A stretch of DNA of 64,000 bases, from positions 477,001 through 541,000 of the forward strand of contig JAIGNY010001807.1 of NCBI GenBank assembly GCA_020152595.1, read 5' to 3'. Under the pieces are notes generated by a model, which saw only the letters and a list, made by a program, of their open reading frames with translations, did no database searches and was not told the origin of the DNA. The position numbers and the translations under genes are program-made. Each line of letters opens with the position of its first letter. The stretch's first letter is position 1. Shown one piece after another: positions 52,391-64,000 of the stretch. The stretch is from Chiridota heheva (lineage: Eukaryota > Echinodermata > Holothuroidea > Apodida > Chiridotidae).

Positions 52391-52699
52391 AAAGTTTTCT
52401 TCATTTTCAGCCCTAAATAATCTAGAAAATATGTTAATTTGTGATGTCATGAGTTAAATATCCTTTCATTTTCTCATGTGAATTCTTCCTTTTGTACAAC
52501 AGCATTTTAGAAATGCAGCCAAAAGTTTCTAAAACTTGATCATATATCATATCCTCTTATCAACATATCAGCAGAGATATGATTTTTTTTTTATCAATGA
52601 CTAAATTTGAACACCAATTTTATAGAATTACATAAAGGTCTTGCGCATGTATTCACTGCCCTAGCTTTGCTGTTGCTACTTGCCCACTCCTCTTGTGGT

Positions 52700-52905
52700 C
52701 CTCCCTGCTTCTAATTGGCCCCATCCACCCTACCCCTAATTGGCCCATCCTGCCTCACCCTGCCCCACCCCTAATTGCCGAGCCCTGCCCTATTTCCTAG
52801 CCCTGCCCCTTATTGGCCTTCCCACCCCTAATTGGCCTCCCCACCCCTAATTGGCCTGCCCCACCCTCAATTGGCCCACCCTCTCCTAATTGGCCCGCCC
52901 TGCGC
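52700..52905. repeat. Degenerate tandem repeat CCACCCCTAATTGGCC
   Basis: CTAATTGGCC or a close variant (AATTGGCC, TTATTGGCC) occurs about eight times, joined by CTGCCCCACC-type spacers of changing length. Confidence 0.9.
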
Positions 52906-53209
52906 CGATTCGAATTTTTCTCATTCAGGGCTGTAATTCTCTTTCACAAGGTAAAGGTGGTTGGGAGAGGGGGGGGGGGTGGGAGGATGGTAGCGAAGGA
53001 GATTCTGGTGGAGTATGGACCCAAGCAATCTAAATCCAATCATTTGAAGACAAAAAAAATAATCAAAATGTGGAATTTTATTTACAGTAAATATCTGTCT
53101 ATTAAAGGTATATTGACAGATAGAGGTAACAGCTAAATTGATTTAAAATCCACTAAAGAAACATGAAGAAAGAAAAATGTTTTACCAAAAGTGGTCAATG
53201 ATAGACAAA
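52906..53209. other. Non-coding sequence
   Basis: Includes a G-run (52966-52983). The 107-codon frame from 52813 starts in the repeat and is not supported as a gene. Confidence 0.45.
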
Positions 53210-53500
53210 TTTTACAGTTTTTTGAAGATGTTTGTGTATGGGCAAATATGCAAATTTGTCTGTTACTCTTGTAATATATGAACATGACAGTCTCTAATTT
53301 CCTAACCCTCTGCTATTTCCCTTTGAAGAAGAAAGATCATTTTAAAGAAGAGGCATTGATCTTTACCATAGCCTCAACCTGGAGAAGACATTTTCAAGGT
53401 CTGAAATTACATTGAAAATAGGGACAAAAAAGGAAGAAAATTAAAAGCATTTTCAGGTGTTTTTCTATTCATACATCACAGTTTTTCAAAATATGAAAAC
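53210..53500. repeat. Dispersed repeat family, copy 2
   Basis: CCTGGAGAAGACATTTTCAA, then AAAAGCATTTTCAGGTGTTT and TTCATACATCAC, match copy 1 at 27340-27440 in the same orientation. Confidence 0.6.
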
Positions 53501-54424
53501 ATTTTCAAACTTTCATTACTCATGGTATTTTCAAAATTGAAAGACCACTTAAACTTAGAATTGAATGTGGTGTGTGGTTGAACAGAAAACATGTGTACCT
53601 GTGCATACACCATGAACGTTTACCTGTATTCGACAAAGGAACCCATATGTAGAATAGTTAATTGCGACCTTCATCGTAAGATGTAATTACTGCTAATAAA
53701 AATTGCACAAATTTGTAAAATCATATCACCCTCAATTCTTGGCCAACACTTTCAATACCCTTTCAAAACCTGTGTTTCCTAGAATCATTCAATTTCAAGT
53801 CGAGTAGCTATTATATGAGCTTTTTCTTTATTTAACATCTTATTGAACATTTATTTAATATCCCTTCTCCACGTCTCAGATCATGTGCTAACACAGATTA
53901 TATTTGTTTTTTTGATGGTAGTAATTGTTTGGTCAACTATGATTGTCAGGACAAGTTTTCAAAAGCCATGCTTGTAGAGGTAATGACGTGTTAGTTGTTT
54001 GACATCCATCAAGCACTTAAGATGGAGTATCCCTTGTAGAAAACAGGGATCTTGGTTCCTTGCAAGTTGATTTATGTCTGAGAGCAAGAATTTATCTTGC
54101 ACTAGTCGTGTGACATCTGGGAGGACCGCTGGTTCCAAGAACTTCCTGGCCGTGAAATTAATTTCCTGAATGTGATGCCTTCCGCTGTCAAATGGTGTGG
54201 AACATCACATAATTACAGTCATGAACAAGATTAACTATTGGGTTTAAGATAGAGAGGGCAGCATTTAAGAAAGTGTTGAGAATAATCAGATGCAGATATG
54301 AAAATCAATTCACATAAATAAATGAGTACAGTATGTACCTTGTATCGTGATGTTCCATATGTGATGTTTTGTGATATGTCATTGAGGCTGTATCTTATTT
54401 TGTGAAAGCGATTGATATTGAATA
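53501..54424. other. Non-coding sequence
   Basis: No supported feature. Confidence 0.45.
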
Positions 54425-54760
54425 TAATTTTTACTCTGCCGACGAAGTTGGATTGAGGTTATGTTTTCGCCTTTGTTTGTCTGTTTGTCTGTGTGTTTGT
54501 TTGCCATCAAGATATCTTAAGAACTGGTGATTGGATTTGGATTAGATTTGGTGTGTGGTTTTGATACTGCTTAAGGAAGAAATGATTTAAATTTGGGATG
54601 TATTGGAATAGGGGAAGGGCAGAAATAGAGGGGTGGGGATGCTTAGGGTAAGGTCTGTCAAGACATAGTTGAAACTTTCCAGTGGAATGTGCTGAACAAT
54701 GACTTAAAACCATGAAAAGAAATCCAACTATCAATTTTCTAACTCAAAAGATACTTTAAT
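54425..54760. repeat. Dispersed element with a GATATCTTAAGAAC module
   Basis: It opens ACTCTGCCGACGAAGTTGG, continues through a TTTGTTTGTCTG tract and then GATATCTTAAGAACTGGTGA followed by TTGGATTTGG. The same layout (GT-rich tract, then GATATATCAAGAACGTTACA and TGGATTCA) opens the element at 41465. I infer a related repeat class. The right boundary is not defined. Confidence 0.55.
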
Positions 54761-56690
54761 CAAGTGGTCTGTGGAATCAAAGAAAATGAAACAATTGGTT
54801 TCTGCCATGAATGGAAAATAATGGAGTGTGAATCTTAATTGAAAAGAACTCAAACAATGAATGCTTAGCCTGAATGAAATTGAAAACAATGATATGGCCT
54901 CGGAAGAAATCAGTCAGAAGATAGTGTTTGGATTGCAAATGATCATTACATATCAAAACTTGGGGATAAATCTTGGCAGGCCTAGGATTTCCGAGATACA
55001 TTACATTGGGGTAGGCATGTTGGAATTGCATCGGGGCGGAGGTAACATTCTAGTTCAAGATCTGCACCTTTTTCTTTTAGAGGTTGTGAAGGTTCGTGGA
55101 TCTTCCCCAATGGGACGTGTGTGATATTATTATTAAGTTTGACTCTCTGTGTTAAAACTAGGAAGAAAATGGTAATTTCATGATATAAAATTGAATTGCA
55201 TGAGTTATATTTATTATGAGGAAGCTTTAAAATCATTTTCAAAGGGGTTTAGAAGGGTGAAACTGGACTAGGGGCGTGTAGAGGGCAGTATTGACTATAT
55301 GTTTTAGAAGGAAGTTTTGAAACCATGAGAATGTAGAATTCGGCCATAGCTGTATGAATGCATAGTTTAATGACAATGTGGGATGTCTGATGTCTTAAAT
55401 CAATTATTTGTCTTAAATCATGTAGGACAATCGTTTGAAGGAGAGTATGGGAATCCGAAAAAAAGTTTTTGGGTCTTGTCATATCCATAATCAACTTCTA
55501 GGTGGAGAGGACCATTTCATCACAATCATCGACACTGATAGAAATTAAAGAAAGATATGTATAATGCATAGAGATTTTGAATTACCTTCCCTTGTACTTC
55601 ACAAACTTTTCTTATATTAAAAAATTGTCCAATTTAATGAGCCATCACTTGAAAACTAACCATTTGAAATTTTTAAAGACTCTTCGTTTTAGAAGTGAAA
55701 AGCCCTTTTCAAGTGATCAAAGAATTAACAAGAACAATAATTGTCCGTAGACCATAATTTCTCTATTGGAATTGGACAATCCAAGCGATACTATTGGCCA
55801 ACTTTGAAGTCAACATTGTGAAGTAATGCATGTTGATTCAAACTGCTTTCAACATTGTAAAGTATAACATATTGATTTAAACTGCTTTCTTCTAGGTGCA
55901 TCACAATAATGGAAAAATCTTAGTATAGCGGTAACTTTCTACATAGAGTTTAATGAAGAAGTTTATGACACGTTTTTGGGATTATTATTTTATTAATTTT
56001 TGTATTCTTCGACTAAAATTTCATTTGTAATACAAAATTTAACAAGGATATTTTCAGGTACAATTATTGAAACCCTGATGAAGTTATTGAAACCAAATTG
56101 ATGAAATCATCAAAACATTTTTTAGTTATATTTAAATGAAGGAAAAAGTTTTTTAAAGAAACAAATTTTGCCAAAGTTGTACCACTATACAAGGATTTTA
56201 CCACAATATTCAGATACTAGAGTGGCTTGATCTTCATCGTTGTCATTTATGTTTTGGTATTTACATGGAGAGGAAATCATTTCTATAAACCTTGACAATT
56301 CTCTTCTTTTATCCCCAGAACATTTATTCTATCATGTTTAACGTGATGTGGTACTCCCAAGATCTTAAGATGTACAATCATAATTAAATCAAGATAAACT
56401 GTATCCGTTTAATTCGATTAGGATTTCAAGTGGCCTAAATTGAAAAATAACTCCAAAAGAATAAAGAAGTTTGTTTGGATCGATCGTTTCTCCGATGGCA
56501 TATCTATTACACCTACTATTTATTAATTGTAAAATGCAATATGTATGTTAACTTGGTTTGAAGGATATACAGACAAGAAATACCACTATGGAATACTGTA
56601 ATTTCTTCTGATGACATTTCAGAATGAACAAAGTGTTGTTTCTTTGAGGGTTAGTTGATTTAAAAAAATCAGTCGATTGGTCAAGCATGT
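54761..56690. other. Non-coding sequence
   Basis: No exon supported. The frames at 54777-55494 lie on both strands and have no recognisable domain. A short duplication involves AACTGCTTTC near 55841 and 55879. Confidence 0.45.
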
Positions 56691-57000
56691 TTAAAGGATT
56701 AGTTCAATGGTCAAGCAAGTTCTCAGCAAAAGAAACTTATTCTTATTCAATATTTTATTCCACAAGTGGATCTTTAAGTTTAAATTTTGTCTCATTTGTG
56801 TTAAAATGACTCTAAAAAAAAAAAGAAGAGTATTCTAACTTTCTTCAACTGGTAAATTATGAATATCTTATTAAATTCTGTTTTGTTTGAAAAGTACAGA
56901 GTGACATCATAGGCTCAAATTTCTAAAATATTGTTTGTATCAAATAGAAATATTTTCTTAAATTTTGAGTCAATATTCTATGAAAATGTAAGTAGAACAA
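56691..57000. mobile_element. Partial TTAAAGGA-family element
   Basis: The left end TTAAAGGATTAGTTCAATGG with TCAAGCAAG is well kept, followed by GAAACTTATTC, ATTTTATTCC and a GTTAAAATGAC block. A second, diverged tip (TCGATTGGTCAAGCATG) lies just before it. The right arm is lost or unrecognisable. Confidence 0.7.
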
Positions 57001-57124
57001 GTCTCTAAATTTTGAGCATAATTGTAGCATATTGAGGGGTGGGATAGAACGGACCCGACTTAAAATCCAACAAGAGCAAAAAGTGCAATTAAATCAAACA
57101 ATTGATTAAATACTAGGTAGCTAA

Positions 57125-57480
57125 TGGAAATTTGTGGTTGCCCCCTGTACAACCTTCCCAGAGCTTCCTTGCTCCCCACAACTCAATTGCTAAGTTCTTC
57201 CAGAAAAATCCTCTGGATGGAATTATCTCCTTCCTTCATCATGCTTCCCTCTACAACCATATTTAATTCTCCTCTTCACCCCCTCTCACTACTTTGTGTC
57301 TGTTTCACCCATGCACCTCCTTTCTTGATCACAGCTTTCTGACTTTTTGTTCTCGAATTTCTCTCATTCTCCCTCTGGTTCCTATCCTTCCTACCTCTAG
57401 AATGATCTGACCTCTCAGGCACAATACGACCCCCGTTGTCATGGTGCCGTTAAGCCCTCATCAAACAAACAAACAAACTT
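57125..57480 (+). repeat. Pyrimidine-rich retroelement tail, copy 3
   Basis: A C/T-rich body ends in GTTGTCATGGTGCCGTTAAG, CCCTCATC and four AAAC units. It is more diverged from copies 1 and 2 in the body but shares the 3' GTCATGGTGCCGTTAA core and tail. The 72-codon frame at 57124 is incidental. Confidence 0.65.
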
Positions 57481-59267
57481 TAAGGTATCTTTACAAATCT
57501 TACTTTCTGCAAAAGTAGATCATAATCAGTTATGGTCTGATTTTAGTGTGCAAAAGATGTCTTGTGATTTTCATTGTTTGGTAATCTTTATTTCTCCCAT
57601 GTAGAAGCCATTTATGATTTTGAAGGAACCTTTTTGAGATTTCCACGAGCACATTTCAAATCAATATTTAGTGAATACACCCTCCACTGTATGACATATC
57701 ATATTCCTTGAAAATGTTCAGCCAAGAATGAAGGGAACTGTTTGAATGTTTGAGGTAGTCATGCAAGAGCCTGTAATGTATATTATTGATAGAACACATT
57801 AAACGCATTAATTATTCATCGGATCATGTCTGTGTTAATCAAGGTCGCATCCTTGATAAGGAAATCTAGTCACCTGGTCCTTTTGTTAGCCCCAGTCTGC
57901 GGAATGACGTCTCAGAAGTTCGCCATTTATCGCTTATAATACAGCATGCATCTGAACAAATGTTTCTTTTGTTAATCAGATTAAGACTTGTTCTTGATAA
58001 GAATGGCACGAGTCGACCCATGATCCCCATGAAGGATAAAATCAATTTTAATTTGAAAAGTGTGAAATTTTTGAAATAGTTCTGTTTTGAGTAGGCAGTG
58101 TTAAGAATTAAAAATCAATTTTAATTGGTGCTTTCTGTCAGGTGTCTTTGTGAATTAGCATTGTTGATAGAAATATGATTATCATACTTGAACTATTTTG
58201 GTTGAAAAAGCTACACATGTCAAAAGGAAGTGATCCGTCTTGGCCCTCTACTGGTACGGGAACCATCAGGGTCGCAACCTTGATTATTGGGTACCCCGCT
58301 AGGTATACATGGCGGGGACAAAGACCAGGAAATTCACCAACAGGGCAGGAGAAAGAGTCAGTTTGTGAAAACAAACTCAAACTTTAAAAAAAAAATGCTC
58401 TTTCATTTGACAATGTTAAACATGCAAATTTTACATGGACTTTCAAGTGATTTAGTTTGTGGAATGTTTGTCTTAATTTTGAGTTTGACTAGGAGGCTGA
58501 CTCTGTAGTAGTTTGATGTCATTCACACCTACAATGATTGACATATCAATTCTAGCAGGCAGGTGCAGAACAAAAACTTCACTTTTTCTTAGTTTTTTTT
58601 TTTTTTAGTAAAGAATAAAATCAAACAAAAGGCAGGTTTTATTGAAAATTAGTTCAATCATTTGCCAGCTTTTTTTTTTTTTTAATTGGCAGATTAACAG
58701 CCCTTAAAAATTAAATCTAAATATTCAGGTAAAATTTTCTTTGAATTCCCAAATGATAATTTCCAGTTTTTGGGTTTTATGGCTGACTAAGGTCAGTTTA
58801 CCATATAGGAGCTGGCGGGCACAAGGGAGGGAACATTTTGCTTGGGTCTCAAGATTATTCAAACACTCTTTCGTGAAAAGCTTTGATAAGATTGTTTAAA
58901 CTAATCATAATGATTTCTTATAAATATTTAAACCATTTTCAAAATTCCCTTGACTCGTCAAAAATGTCCTGAGCTCATTTAAGGTGTGGAATATGTACTT
59001 GATTGTCATGGACTTTGGTTGAGGGTATGGGTAAGATTAAGAGAATCTTCAGCATTCACTTTCTTCTTCTTCAAGAATTATGGCAGATAATAATAAAAGA
59101 AACACCCTAAGAATCTGCATAAGGAAATGTAGAGCTGTCTACCTGTTTGTAGACTACAAATTTGCATTAAATTGACATTTTGAGGTCTGAAAATTTTGAA
59201 AAGGTATAAAATGTGTAATTTCAAATAAATTATGAATTTTTACTCTCTCTGTAGTTTTCAATTGATA
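57481..59267. other. Non-coding sequence
   Basis: No supported exon. T-runs occur at about 58597 and 58671. Overlapping frames at 58138-58508 lie on both strands and lack family likeness. Confidence 0.45.
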
Positions 59268-59813
59268 TTAAAGGATCAGTTCAGGTGTCAAACAAGTATC
59301 TTATATGAAGAAAAAAAAAGTATTCAAAAATCTTATTCCGTTAAGGAGATATCTAAGTTTAAAGTTTGGTATCATTTGTGTAGAAACGGCTGAAATCAGA
59401 CTAGTTGTGATGTCATAGCCTCAGATTCCTCAGTCTTTATGTATTCTATCATATTTTGACTGCGATTTTGTGGCTAAAAATCTTGGGATATGTCAAAAAA
59501 GTAGTAAAACTCAATCTTGGAAGGGTATTTATAATATACTGTACCTTCCAAAGACAGTTTATAGGAAAATAATTTAAATAGTGAAAAAATTAATAAACTT
59601 TCTTTAAAATATTAAGAATGTGATGATAAAGATGCCAACTTTCCACAGCAGACTTATTACAATAGTCATTTCTACACAGATAAGACAGAGCTTCAAACTC
59701 AAATATCTCTGTAATGAAATGACATTTTTGAACACTTTCTTCACCATTTTGTTTCTTTTGAAGTCCTCTTTGATATCAGATGGACATGCATGCCCACTGA
59801 ATTAAATCTTTAA
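59268..59813. mobile_element. TTAAAGGA palindromic element, best full copy
   Basis: The left arm runs TTAAAGGATCAGTTCAGGTG, AAAATCTTATTCCGTTAAGG, AGATATCTAAGTTTAAAG, TGTGTAGAAACGGCTGAAAT. The right arm, in reverse, gives TTAAAGATTTAATTCAGTGG, GAAACAAAATGGTGAAGAAA, AGATATTTGAGTTTGAAG, TGTGTAGAAATGACT. Each arm is about 150 bp, the loop about 250 bp. TTAA stands at both outer edges. No protein is encoded. This copy serves as the reference for the family in the window. Confidence 0.88.
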
Positions 59814-62696
59814 TGTGCTCTTAGATATATTACAACTTTAAAAGCCTTTTTTTTTTTTACGTACAATTTTATTAAAGTTTTGTAGAAAGGGAACAGTTTT
59901 ATTAAAAGTTTTTCTTTTGAAACTAAAATCATCCATCACCGCAGTTATGAATTATTAACTTTCATCTTTCAGTTTTTATTACATACCCAGTCATGAGCCC
60001 CAATCTTCAGGGATTTTGATGCTTATGCAAAGTTTGGTCATTTCTTGTCTTGACATGACTAAATATCTCAAAATACCAGCGTGGGATTCGTTGATAGCTT
60101 TTTCAAATCAAACAAATCAGATTTTTCATGCTATAATATTTTCCACCCAAGCAACAAGTTTATGGTTAAAACCTGAAACCATTTCTGTTCGCTTGTTCAA
60201 AATTGATGTAAATAAGGTTTATCATCATGTTTCAGAGTCATCAGTCGAAGAAATTTAAGCTTTATTAGAACTGATTTGAAAGAATTCTCAGAGCTACAGA
60301 TAAAATTCTGTCAAACAGCTCAGAACATTCATCTTCGTTATGAATTCCTTTTAGTTTTACATATTTGCGGCTGGGTTAGATACGACGGATTTATCATTTT
60401 GATGGCAGGGTATGGGTATTGTTATTTAAGACTCAGAGAATTTCAATTGTAAGCAATTTCTTCATTTTGTATTATGTTCAAGGACTTATCTCGGGAGAAT
60501 TAGACACAATTTTGTGCCTTTTTTCTACCGTTTTTTTTTTTTTTTTTTTTTTTTTTTGAACAAGTGTGGTTTATAGGTCTTTCTGTTGAATTTCTCTGAG
60601 TAATGTTTTTTCTTAGTTTAGAAAATACCTGTGATTTTTATGTTTGATTGAAAAACATTAGTGATACTGCAGACTGTATATTTAGCTACATGTTGCCAAA
60701 CTATGGTTTTGTCTACTCAAATCATTGACAGTCCAGAGAATAGAGTATGGACTGCCATTTTGTGAAAGGTGAAGAAGATACACCATCTATTAAAATATAA
60801 AAAATTAAACTGTTTATCAATTCAAAGGCAGAAACCAAGTTGATAAAGTAAAAGAGGAACTTGACATGCCATTAACACTTTTCACTCTCAATTGTTCACT
60901 TCTCTGGTCTACCATCATTCACCTTTCTGGTACATAATAAGGAATTTTCCTTTCTAGTCAACTGTTGCTCTTAACTGCTCCACTACTGGTTTCTTTTTCC
61001 AGTGTACTTGACTGACTAGTTTTTACATGCTTCAAAATCTTTATTTTTTGTTTGTTTTTTGCTATTATTTTTGTACTTACTACAAATCTTTACTTTAGAT
61101 AGTCCATATTTGTTCTTTTTGACTGTCCATCATTGTCACCTCACTGCTCAGCCATTTAACTCTGGTGATGTTCATGATTATTCATTTTAGCTGTGTTTGC
61201 TTACCTTGACTGTTATAATTGCCCATTGATTTTTTGACTGTTCACTGTTCATTTAAAGGCCAGATAGCATGTTATCTCCGACAGTATACAAAAATTGAAC
61301 GTTTCTGAATGGTCTTACACAAATACGACAACCAGTCAAAAACTGCCACGAAAGTGACTAGCACACTGTACATACATACACACAATGCATACATTATGTA
61401 CTTAATTAGAAACGATCCATAACGGATGTGACGTGAAAGATACGAACATCACAATTTTATGAATTTTATGTAATAAGATTCCCTCTTTAACTATATGTGT
61501 CTTTTATGATTATTCACTTTGTATCACAATTGTTATATGCGACCCTTCACAAGAGATCAAGGACATTCAGAGTTTGACGAAATGGAACAATAACACTGTC
61601 ATCCAATAAATGGGTGGCACAGTTCCAGAAAATTCCATGATGATCTTATAGATTGGCCTGCTGACGCAATCTTCTTGATTATGATACAATTTCTAAAATT
61701 AAGTGAATCATCTGAGGGCTACGCCCTGCTATGCCTGTTTCTAAAAATAGAAACTGCTAGAAGTCCATATAAGCAGCTGTTTTAAGACAATCGGCGAAGT
61801 TTTATCAATTTACAATTAACTGTCTTATTCTCTTACATCGAGATTTAACTGCCTACATTCAGTGTGTGGATATTTATCATGCGGTCAACTTGAATTAATA
61901 TCATTGACTTCTGCTTGAGGATTATTACACTCAGATGTCATTTTTGCCATATAACTTAAACTGTCTGCCGATGTAAATCGTAAAGTAGATCAATACAATA
62001 AAAGTCTTTCAATGAGCTTATGACTCCTACGGACTTGAAACTTTGAGAGAAATTATCACATCAATGATCGTTATCGTGGAATACTTCAAGGACTTGCCTA
62101 AATACCAACCGTCACCGAAAGAGAGACCAGACAGATAGCTCATTATCTTGACTATCACAGTCTGACAGTATCAGGTTAGGTCGGCTAACTTAAAGAATAT
62201 TGTTTTGTATTGTATCATTATAGAGAGAAGACTTGAAGATTGAATATATTAAGTTCAATTTTAAAGTCACTGATCGTTGATTTTATCTTTTGGCATTCTT
62301 CTGTTTCTTTTTTTTTATTTTTGGTCTGTAAAACATCCAGTCCTTTGCTTGTTTGACTTTCCATCATAATTCACATTTTGGTTTACTAGATTTTTATTGT
62401 CATGGTCCTTCGTGGTTTCAAGTGTGGTACACAATTCTTCATTTTCTGGTCCATTTCTGCTGTCAACTGCTGTCAAATCCAATCAGCTTTTTCCACACAC
62501 AAAAAAAAAAATCGTAGTAATGTTAGATCATTCAGAAGAAGGAGAAATGTTTCCTGATTTTGAAGGTATAGATAATAAGCTTCCATTATTTGTTAAGGTT
62601 TTTTTTCTCCCTAATGTGATACAAAAAATAAAATTGTGAACATAAATATTTGAGACAATATTGAAATTGTCTTATTTGATCTTTGTTTGCTTACAG
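59814..62696. other. Non-coding sequence; poly-T run
   Basis: It contains a 27-base T-run (60531-60557). A long T/C-rich stretch (60880-61260) repeats words such as TTGACTGT and TGTTCA without fixed period. No gene is supported. Confidence 0.5.
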
Positions 62697-62787
62697 TCAG
62701 CTCCTTGACATAGGTGCTAAAGATCCACACATCTGCCAACTATTAGCTAATTGTCAAGAACGAAAGCACTCTATTATAACTCCTTGA
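62697..62787 (+). CDS. Candidate terminal exon (weak)
   Basis: What is seen: a strong acceptor (pyrimidine-rich CTTTGTTTGCTTACAG) followed by one base and 29 open codons reading QLLDIGAKDPHICQLLANCQ, then ERKHSIITP and a TGA. The other two frames close within five codons. What is inferred: the LLDIGA word resembles an ankyrin-repeat helix and turn, so it could be the last exon of the ankyrin-type gene whose exon lies at 41234. Phase does not join directly to that exon (phase 0 against phase 1), so at least one exon would be needed between them. A chance open stretch of this length is quite possible in this sequence. Confidence 0.25.
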
Positions 62788-64000
62788 ATTAAATTAACAC
62801 ATTATTCAATGTGACTTATGTACCTTGTATGCACCTCTCATTCCACAACAAATTTGAAGGAAAGTAATTGGACAAATACGATATGATAGACATTTAGAGG
62901 ACAACGTTGTGTTCCCTTGGCGATGGCAAAGCTAGACAACTTTACAGCCCACCTTTGTAGCCTATCAAAGCAAAGATAATCTAATTATTGTGAAAATGAT
63001 ATCAATTTAGAAATTTTTAGGCCCATAGCCTCGAGCTGTTTTCTTTAATCGCGATAATTACTCTATTGAAGCATCTGTAGATGTTCAGCTAACTCTCATG
63101 AAATAGTTCATGAGTGAAAGAATTCACTGGTGAAAATCTTTAAATTATTTCTGAAAGAATTAAAAAATGTCTCAAAACATGCTCAAAATGACTCACTTTT
63201 GGCTGATTTTGTTTGAGTCATGAATCTAAAATGGATTTTAATTACCTGGGAGGAGTGGATCATTTAAATGACCTCAGACCACCCAAGGTGTTTAATCACG
63301 CTGAAAGGGGAATTAAATCATTCTTTAATAGTCTTGTTATCAACTTATTTATTTGTTACCAATCATTTTCATGTCTTAATTGAATTTTTAAGTCTTTAAT
63401 TTTTCTCTATTTTAATCCCTGTGCATGGAACCCTCTGTTTGATAATTCCTCAAGTGTTTAACGAGATGAGCGAGTCGTATGAATCTCTAATTTGCTGAAT
63501 GTCTGGAGGAGGTTGCGCTCATAATTTCCCTGGGGATGAATGTAGGCTGATTCTGAAGTAGTTGTTGCTTATTCATGGAGATAATCATTTGAACACCTTG
63601 CTTCAAGATACTAATTTTTTTTAGCCTTTTCAGAAATGCTTGTCCCTCCCTCTGCTAATTGTTCTCTCGCCAGTTTCTAGTCTTCTTCTTTATATTTTGC
63701 AGATAATCCTAATAATATTTGAAAGTATGCCTTAGGATTTTCCAAGTATTTAAATGTTTAATATGTTGCCAGAGGATTTGATAATTTCTTAATAGAAATG
63801 CTGGGATTTTGTAGTTTTAGTAAAGGAAATGAAAATCGACTTTAATCAGTTCTGCTAGATACAGATCAATTTTTGGGGTGGAAGTTTACCGCCTCTCCCC
63901 CAAGACATGATACCGGGGAGCATCCAATTTATTGGCAATCATCGCACACCAGCAAAACCTTGTTCATCTGGTTGTGTACATCTGTTAGACATAATAAAAT
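62788..64000. other. Non-coding sequence to the window end
   Basis: No feature supported. An AATAAA word occurs at the extreme right edge (about 63993), but nothing ties it to a transcript. Confidence 0.45.

Overview
The window is AT-rich nuclear DNA of an animal. The intron-style exon, the many short inverted-repeat transposon relics, the tRNA-derived SINE heads and the CR1/L2-type retrotransposon tail fit a marine invertebrate, perhaps an echinoderm or other non-vertebrate deuterostome. I cannot name the species. Nothing looks bacterial or viral, and no long uninterrupted gene is present.

Coding content is very small. One convincing exon on the + strand (41234-41335, 34 codons) has clean splice sites and reads like the start of the ankyrin-repeat part of a Sosondowah (SOWAH)-type protein. 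A much weaker candidate last exon lies at 62697-62787, behind a very good acceptor site. If both belong to one gene, most of the right third of the window is intron. No other open reading frame could be tied to a gene. The longest ones (13.3-14.7 kb, 24.8-25.7 kb, 39.6-39.9 kb, 43.8-44.3 kb) are by-products of tandem repeats.

The rest is a catalogue of repeats. Tandem arrays: 20 bp (1.2-1.7 kb), 41 bp (4.4-5.3 kb), 16/22 bp GCATGC-rich (13.4-14.2 kb), 24 bp (24.5-25.6 kb), 20 bp (30.2-30.9 kb), 76 bp (31.3-31.8 kb), 14 bp (32.5-32.9 kb), 23/24 bp (34.8-35.7 kb), 15 bp (38.9-39.4 kb), 21 bp (43.9-44.25 kb), and three long (AT)n tracts. Transposon relics: hAT-like elements (2.93-3.37 kb, 23.05-24.35 kb, perhaps 38.4-38.8 kb), TTAA-flanked piggyBac-like MITEs (16.3, 21.7, 27.6, 27.8 kb), a TA-flanked MITE beside the exon (40.83-41.06 kb), a palindromic TTAAAGGA family in at least six copies, an element with roughly 300-bp internal repeats (41.46-44.4 kb), and a 5'-truncated CR1/L2-like LINE inserted into it with a target-site duplication.

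The most interesting theme is how satellites arise. Two arrays can be traced to their source inside this same window: the 76-bp array is the tip of the palindromic transposon repeated seven times, and the 21-bp array is an amplified piece of the 300-bp unit. I see no evidence of a new enzymatic or defence system.
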